Shown piece after piece: positions 58,157 through 64,000 of a DNA stretch of 64,000 bases. The DNA comes from Pyricularia pennisetigena. Taxonomy: Eukaryota > Ascomycota > Sordariomycetes > Magnaporthales > Pyriculariaceae. Under the pieces are notes generated by a model, which saw only the letters and a program-made list of their open reading frames with translations, did not search any database and had not been told where the DNA came from. The DNA lies in assembly GCF_004337985.1 (NCBI RefSeq), contig NW_021940921.1, positions 248,001 through 312,000 of the forward strand. The letters run 5' to 3'. The stretch's first letter is position 1; each line of letters starts with the position of its first letter. The translations under genes were made by a program, and so were the position numbers.

Positions 58157-59499
58157 ATTGAAAACAGCCATATGTCAGGCCTTCCAGGCCCAATTCCAAC
58201 AAATAAAGGGCCTAAACCCAGCCCAAACGAAGGTTTAACCGCTAAATAACAGGCCCAAAACCTGCAATTAAAAGCGTTAATTACGCAAATGGATTAATTT
58301 TAAAGGATAATTTAATGATTAACTGCCCTATTAACCCTAAAAAGCGGTAATTCCACTAATTTTAATGGTAATTCGGAAAATAAACCGGTTACCGCACCCC
58401 TTGATTCACCCGGCAACCTAATTTGAAATGACGGGATAAGTAAAAAATTATCGAAACGGGTATTTTCCTTCCCCGAAAATTGTAAATTAATAGGGGTTAT
58501 CAATTACGATTTGTGGAAACAGGCGTTAATAACTTAATTGAGGGATATCAAAACAGCGGAATTCATTTCCAACTTTAAAATTGGTTATAGCTTCCCGGAA
58601 CACTAGTAATTAGTCCTATTATTACTTATAAAAAATAATTTAACTAAAATACCTTTAAAATCCATTGCATGGCATTCTAACTCCGCAACGGTTTATGAAA
58701 CCTTGGAAAATGATTATTCCGTTATACCCGAAATTAATCGAAATTCACTATATTGGGAATACCACGTTTTAAATTTTTCAAAATTTAAAGGATTAATACC
58801 AAAATTAACAACCGGTTTAACTTACTGGTAGCTAAATTAACGAATACTAACGTGCAAATTAACCCCGTAAACGTACGAAATTAATATTTACGGGCCTTGG
58901 AGGGGACATTCCATATTTGGACCAAACGCCAACGCAATACCCAACGGGCCCTGCAGGCAATAGGCCAAAATTCGGAAAAGTTAAATTTGCAATACTTTAT
59001 GGCGGACCTTATATCCGAAAATTCGATTTTAAGTTTAACAACAGTTAAAGCAGCTAATATCAGGTTTTAAGGCAAAAAAACGGGTAAATAAAACGTTAAA
59101 AAAGGCGCTAAAAAGAAAATAATGGGTAGGAAACCACCTTTAAATTACAAAAAAAAGGTAATAAAAACTTTAATTCGGATTTTGTTTTTGCAAAAAATAT
59201 TAAGTCCTCCAATTCCAGCGAATCAACCGTTGGAACGTTTATAACTTTTAGAAATTTCGAATTGTTTACGGGTTCGATTCCAGGTGACGTTAACGAAGGC
59301 GCAACGTATAACGCCCTGGAACAGGAGGTTAATTCCGCTATTAACGGAATTATAAAATTACGCTCGGATTTGGATTCGGAAACCGATACCGGTAAAACGT
59401 TAAAATTACAGGTTTTAACAGCTAATTTCAGGGCTAAAACGAAACTTGGACGCGGCGTAAAAAGGACCCCTAAACTATAAAAACTAGGTGACTTTATTC
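58157..59499 (+). pseudogene. Copia-B Gag, 5' part, interrupted by Copia-A LTR
   Basis: Starts at ATT (ATG in B1) with the same Gag opening and runs to TATTC at 59499, where a Copia-A LTR begins. The open stretch FTGSIPGDVNEGATYNALEQ at about 59262-59320 is the part before the protease. It continues logically into the B2 block that begins (in minus orientation) at 51151. Confidence 0.85.
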
Positions 59500-59819
59500 T
59501 GTGAACATGGCTAGCGCAGGGCTAGTTATATTAGCTACCCTGCATTGACTTATAACGGCTAGCACGGGCTTATTTTATTAGTCATCCTGCATCGAATAAA
59601 TAAATAAATAAAAAATAAAACGTATACGCGTTTATACACACAAAGCTTCATATATCACGTCTGTGTTCATAGTTTCAACAATAAAACAAATACGTCATAT
59701 TTAATTTAGCTTAGTGATATAATGCACGTACGATAATCTATATCATATATACGTTGAAATGCGTGGGTTCTAATCCCGTTGTGGTCGCAGATTTTCTATG
59801 CATGCATAAGCACAATAGG
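59500..59819 (+). repeat. Truncated Copia-A LTR
   Basis: 320 bp starting TGTGAACATGGCTAGC, in plus orientation, including the tRNA-like module. It stops after CACAATAGG where TIR-2 begins, so TIR-2 inserted into the LTR or recombined there. Confidence 0.9.
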
Positions 59820-60132
59820 TAGTCTCAATGCTCAAACTAGACCCCCCTGCTTCGCAGTGGGGACCGAACGCTCCATATACCTTTTAGCCACATGGCTTTT
59901 CAACCAATTACATTAACCGAAAAAATCGCGCTCGTTTTAATCTAAAAACATTTAATCGCATTTCGCCGTTTATAACGCTACCACCAATAAAACACCCAAT
60001 ACTACGATATCGCCAACCACTATTCCCCCCGACATACAAAAAAATAAAACAATTTTACCATTATATTATATATTTACGCATATTAACCTTTACTCGATAT
60101 ATTATTAAATTAAATAAAACCCGAATTTAACA

Positions 60133-61212
60133 ATGGAAAACATATTTCCAATAATATTGATAAATATACCCGAAAAAGTATCACCATCCGCGTAACCTAT
60201 AACCCAATACTTTACGTCCAACCTAACCCTATTACCTCCTTCGATATCGCAATTATTTTCGTTTTTATCGCTATACCAATTACTATCGCTTAATCCTATA
60301 TTCGAAAACAAATGGGAATTTAGGTTTTTTTCAATCGATTAAAAACAATTACCGAAAAAATCCGAATCCGAAACGGAAATAAACCCCGAAACCAAATTTA
60401 TTCCCGATACTACCAAATTTTGGCGTAACCGTTACCGACGCACCAATTTTACGCAATTTATCCATATTTGGGTAATAACGGCAAATTTTCACGAAATTAC
60501 CCGACCTGCCCCATCGCGAACACTTTTTTTTAAAAAAACATTACGAAACCCTTAAATCCGAAAACGTTTACGCGTTAATAGGGTCGAAAACCGTTTTAAT
60601 TATAAATTTCCTGCGTTTATTAAAACCGATTTGTTACGTAAAAAATTGCAACAATTAATATAATATTTACGTTTTTTTAACCGGTTTAAACCCACAAATT
60701 TCCCATTTTCGGGAACAAAAAATTGTTCCGCCAAAAACGTGAACGATATAAATTGATTTAAATAAATATTCGATACGTCCACCCAAAAAATCCCGTTTAA
60801 AACGCCAATATTATATAAATTTATATTTTTATTTTTATTATATTCCCGGGGCCACCGCCCCTTTTATCCATCGTTACAAATTTCGAACGTAATATACCTG
60901 GAACCAAATATTTTTTTAAAAACTATAAACCCCCCAACGTTAAAAAATTAACGCGTTATATTAATATTAGCGATTTTAACCCACGGATATTCCCCCCAAA
61001 AAAACAATTATTTGCTACGCGTATTCGCATTATATTTTATAAATAATGGAATTTTACGACGTATTATAAATACATTATCCGGGTTTGGAATATATTTATT
61101 TTATAAAATTATTAAACGGTAAACCCAATAGTTTATCGCCGTTGCCCGAATACGTTATTAATAGTATCCATATTTATATTTAGCTTTTACCGCGAACAGT
61201 AATAATAGTTTT

Positions 61213-61250
<38 letters not shown>

Positions 61251-63447
61251 TATAAACAAATTTAAACAGGATCGTTCGTAACCCAATATTATTTTTCGTA
61301 TGTAACAATTTCAATTTTTTGGATAAGCTATAGGATTTTGGATATGGAAAACGTAACCGAATACAAAATTTAACATCGTATTTCCTTATATTAACGCCAG
61401 GATTTAAACGATATACGCAGTCCCAATAGTACGCCACCGTACCTTTCCGCCAAAAATGGTTGCAAACGCCCGCCTTTTTACAATATCCGGACACCTATTA
61501 CGAAAACGCCAAATATTATATAATGCACCAAATTTATGGTTTTTTATTCCCTGACCGCCCATATACGCCTGGAACAATCCCATAATACCCTATTTTCGTA
61601 CGAATTACACCAAATTCCTACCTTATTTAAACCCCCGCTATTACTAATAATAAAAAGGAATACGCAGGAATTATCCAAATCCACGAAATTTTTTTTAAAC
61701 GTTTTTTAAACCTATTACCCGACCATTTCGACTATTTTTCCGTCCTGTTCCTCGTTTATAGGGATTAAAAAACAACGTTATATATCCGTATTATTTAGGG
61801 AATTTATATCGAATTATTTCAACTTTTTAACAAAAAATAATAAATATTACCCGTACCAACGTTTTTCCAAATTAAACTCAATTTTATTAACCAATTATGG
61901 CAATATTACGCTCCCATTATATCCATAAATATAATAGGGTTAAAAAAATATAACCAATTTTAAAAAAAATAAAAAGGAGGTTTACCACGTTTTATGGTTT
62001 TCACAAAATATATTCCGGTCCCGCATTTTATATATTATAATTACTATTTTAATCCAAAACGGATTATTGGACAGGGGTTAAATTTTTAAAAACGTTTTGG
62101 AAAAGGTTTTTACCGGTATACCATATAATATATTTATTTCCGTAATAAACCGTACTTACCATAATATATTCGCTGGTTATATTAACAGTTTAATAAGTAT
62201 TAAATTATAGGATATAAAACCGAAAATTAATATCGCCTTCCGTACGCAACGCCGTTATTTACAAACAATTAATCTTTGATAAATAATAATAAACGCGTTC
62301 CATTAAAAATATTACGGCGTATTGGAAATTATAATACCGCAATTGGTCCTATTTTTTTACTATTATAAAACAAAAAACTATAACCCTAACATGTTATATT
62401 TAACCTGGTTATTACGACCAAAAATTACAGATTAACCGTTACGCACCGGGATTTTAAAATTAACGCTCGTAAAATATACCACGGCCGGGAATAAATTTAA
62501 ACCGGCAAACCTAATAATTAAGTATATTAATAGGGGTTTCGCTATAAATATTAAAAATAACCGCAATTTTACGCACGATTTGCGAAAAACATTCCTAAAT
62601 TATGCAGCGATGGGTCTATTCGCAACTACGGTGCGCAAAATATTGGAAAATATCGCCCGTATACGGATTAATAATAAATACCATATAATGTTAACCAACC
62701 AAAATATAATTTATTATATATATTTATTATTCCAAAATTGTTGGGGAAACGAAAAAGCCGAGGTATTACCCAATTTCGATTTCGACGGCCGTAATTTATT
62801 ATACCTGGGCTTAAAAAAGCTAATAGGCGATAAATTGGAAGTATATAATTAAAAAATCGTACCCCCCAACACCGTATTATTTTTGGCGGATATTAAAAAA
62901 TAGGGGCAAATCCAAAAAAGGGATACAGCTGGACAAACGGTCTGAAGATTAATGGTAAAACTAATATTAAAAAAGATTTGCTGGACGAAATATACGAGAA
63001 ATCCGACGAAAAAGGCGTATAAAATTCAAAATAATAAAAAATAAATTACGTAAACCAAAACGGGTAAAAACGAGGATCGTTTTATTATAAAAAAGAATTA
63101 ATGGACGAATAACGGTGACTTTGCCCGCGAATAACGGAGGTAAACCAGCGTCCGCAAAACCAGTAAATATAAACAAATAAATACCAATTGTAAATTTGAT
63201 TTAAAATACAAAACGAAATATAATTTCCTCCAAAGTTTTCCGTATAAATAACCCGTTTCCTATCCATTTTTTTTGCCCAAATAAACCATAATTTCCATCC
63301 ACCGCCAATTATAAATCCAGTAAAAAAAGTCCTGGTAATAACCGTTATTATAATACCCCATTAACCACAAATAATAAATCCATTAAACCGGATCCCAATA
63401 GTAACAATTATTATAATATTATACATATAAAACCCCCAATTTCCTAA
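60133..63447 (+). pseudogene. Degraded DUF6589-like protein gene, copy 2
   Basis: Same layout as copy 1: ATG at 60133 (MENIFPIILINIPEKV), a frame change at the TA repeat, and an end near 63447. Some stops differ from copy 1 (for example an open FWRNRYRRTNFTQFIHIWVI segment), so the two copies together define the ancestral frame. One long open stretch lies at 62580-62852. Confidence 0.6.
61216..61245. repeat. (TA)n microsatellite in DUF6589-like gene, copy 2
   Basis: About 15 TA units at the position equivalent to 22071-22112. Confidence 0.85.
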
Positions 63448-64000
63448 TACCAAACCCCAAAAGAAAGCAAAATAAAAAAACCCAAACCGATTAAAAAAAA
63501 CGAAAACCTTTAGCAGCGTTAAATATCTTTTTAGGAATAGGTTAATTAACGCCACGTTTCCTTTTCCGAACTAAGGTCGCGGTAAACGATCCAAGGACCG
63601 AAACGACCTTTTTTTATCCTTTTTTAAAATAAATATATAGGGTTTTTTTAACGAATTGAGTATAAATTTATTATAATTAAAGCCAAAATCGATAAATTAA
63701 AAAAACGGAATAACGACCGCCAAAAGGTCGGCGTTATTATTACTAAACATATTTTTTTCAAACGGTTTATTGGTTTTTCGGCGTTTAATAACCCAGGAGC
63801 TAAAATCTTTTATTAGGGCCCCGATAACCCGCGCGGTCGCGGTTTCGTCGTAAAACCCATCGTTGTTTTTGATTTATTTTATTAATTTAACTATAAATCC
63901 CTAATTTATAATAGCAAAATCGAAATAAGGTAGGCATGTACGATAAATATAATTAGCAAACGTGTTACGGTTACCGTTTTGCTTTTAATATTAATAATTA
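63361..64000 (-). pseudogene. SNF2 helicase gene C-terminal part, copy 2 (partial)
   Basis: Matches 24279-24860 on the minus strand, with the same KHLTLLNVFVF-like segment (here RYLTLLKVFVF). The rest of the gene lies outside the window. Confidence 0.6.

Larger units (their letters stand above)
20740..64000. other. AT-rich, RIP-affected repeat block
   Basis: All repeated families here differ between copies mainly by C-to-T and G-to-A changes; TpA is very frequent, and coding frames are broken by TAA/TAG at former Gln and Trp codons. The damage is graded: Copia-A is least affected and Copia-B, gypsy and TIR-1/2 most. Confidence 0.9.
59820..64000 (+). mobile_element. TIR-2: second copy of the large TIR element, cut by window end
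   Basis: From TAGTCTCAATGCTC onward it matches TIR-1 from 20678 with an offset of about 39.13-39.14 kb to the end of the window. Differences are almost only C/T and G/A. It has only one 39-bp terminal unit where TIR-1 has two. Confidence 0.85.

Noticed and set aside
20740..64000. CRISPR array or prokaryotic operons
   Set aside because: No regularly spaced direct repeats with unique spacers; introns and retrotransposons show a fungal nuclear genome.
20740..64000. Centromere or mitochondrial DNA insertion as cause of AT richness
   Set aside because: The AT richness follows transition differences between repeated copies, which RIP explains; no mitochondrial genes were seen.

Overview
The window comes from a filamentous ascomycete (Pezizomycotina, probably a Sordariomycete; the species cannot be named from the sequence). 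The evidence is short GT-AG introns of 43-116 bp, fungal housekeeping genes (VFA1, ARG4, RTT106), secreted fungal hydrolases, and an abrupt change at about 20.6 kb from gene-rich DNA of balanced composition to very AT-rich DNA in which repeated sequences differ almost only by C-to-T and G-to-A transitions. That is the signature of repeat-induced point mutation (RIP).

Gene-rich part (1-20.6 kb). In order: the 5' part of a Vps4-associated protein 1 gene (minus), argininosuccinate lyase (plus), histone chaperone Rtt106 (plus), a secreted aspartic protease with a long Ser/Thr-rich tail (minus), an aldo-keto reductase (plus), a secreted M14 metallocarboxypeptidase (plus), a secreted protein joining four chitin-binding hevein modules to a flavin oligosaccharide oxidase (plus), and a 2-keto-4-pentenoate hydratase-like enzyme (minus). 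Exon junctions were placed by eye. Three secreted proteins (two proteases and a chitin-binding oxidase) suggest a saprotrophic or host-interacting lifestyle. The genes are separated by intergenic stretches of 0.3-2.1 kb, some with poly(A/T) tracts of 25-34 bases.

AT-rich part (20.6-64 kb). This is a nest of RIP-damaged mobile elements. (1) A large element here called TIR-1 (about 20.64-40.56 kb) has 33-bp inner terminal inverted repeats. It carries a long plus-strand gene resembling the fungal DUF6589 family, a convergent minus-strand SNF2-type helicase gene, an uncharacterised minus-strand region (possibly the helicase N-terminus) and an uncharacterised plus-strand gene. Its introns and spacers hold a dispersed palindrome, TTGTAACAATTGTTACAA. 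A second, window-truncated copy (TIR-2) starts at 59,820. (2) A much less damaged Ty1/copia element, family A (27,204-33,314), sits inside the SNF2 gene with identical 656-bp LTRs in length and an ATAAT target-site duplication. (3) A second copia family, B, is present as a full-length copy (40,988-48,565), a truncated copy (48,566-51,151) and inverted pieces (55,640-59,499). (4) A truncated Ty3/gypsy fragment lies at 51,811-55,560. Insertion order can be read from target-site duplications: A went into B and into TIR-1, and TIR-2 went into an A LTR. An inversion or recombination then separated the two sides of one A insertion.

Unusual features worth follow-up are the multi-gene TIR element, the palindrome family, tRNA-like modules with A and B boxes inside the A LTR and in the B 3' region, and primer-binding sites that fit an internal (half-tRNA) initiator-Met primer rather than a tRNA 3' end.
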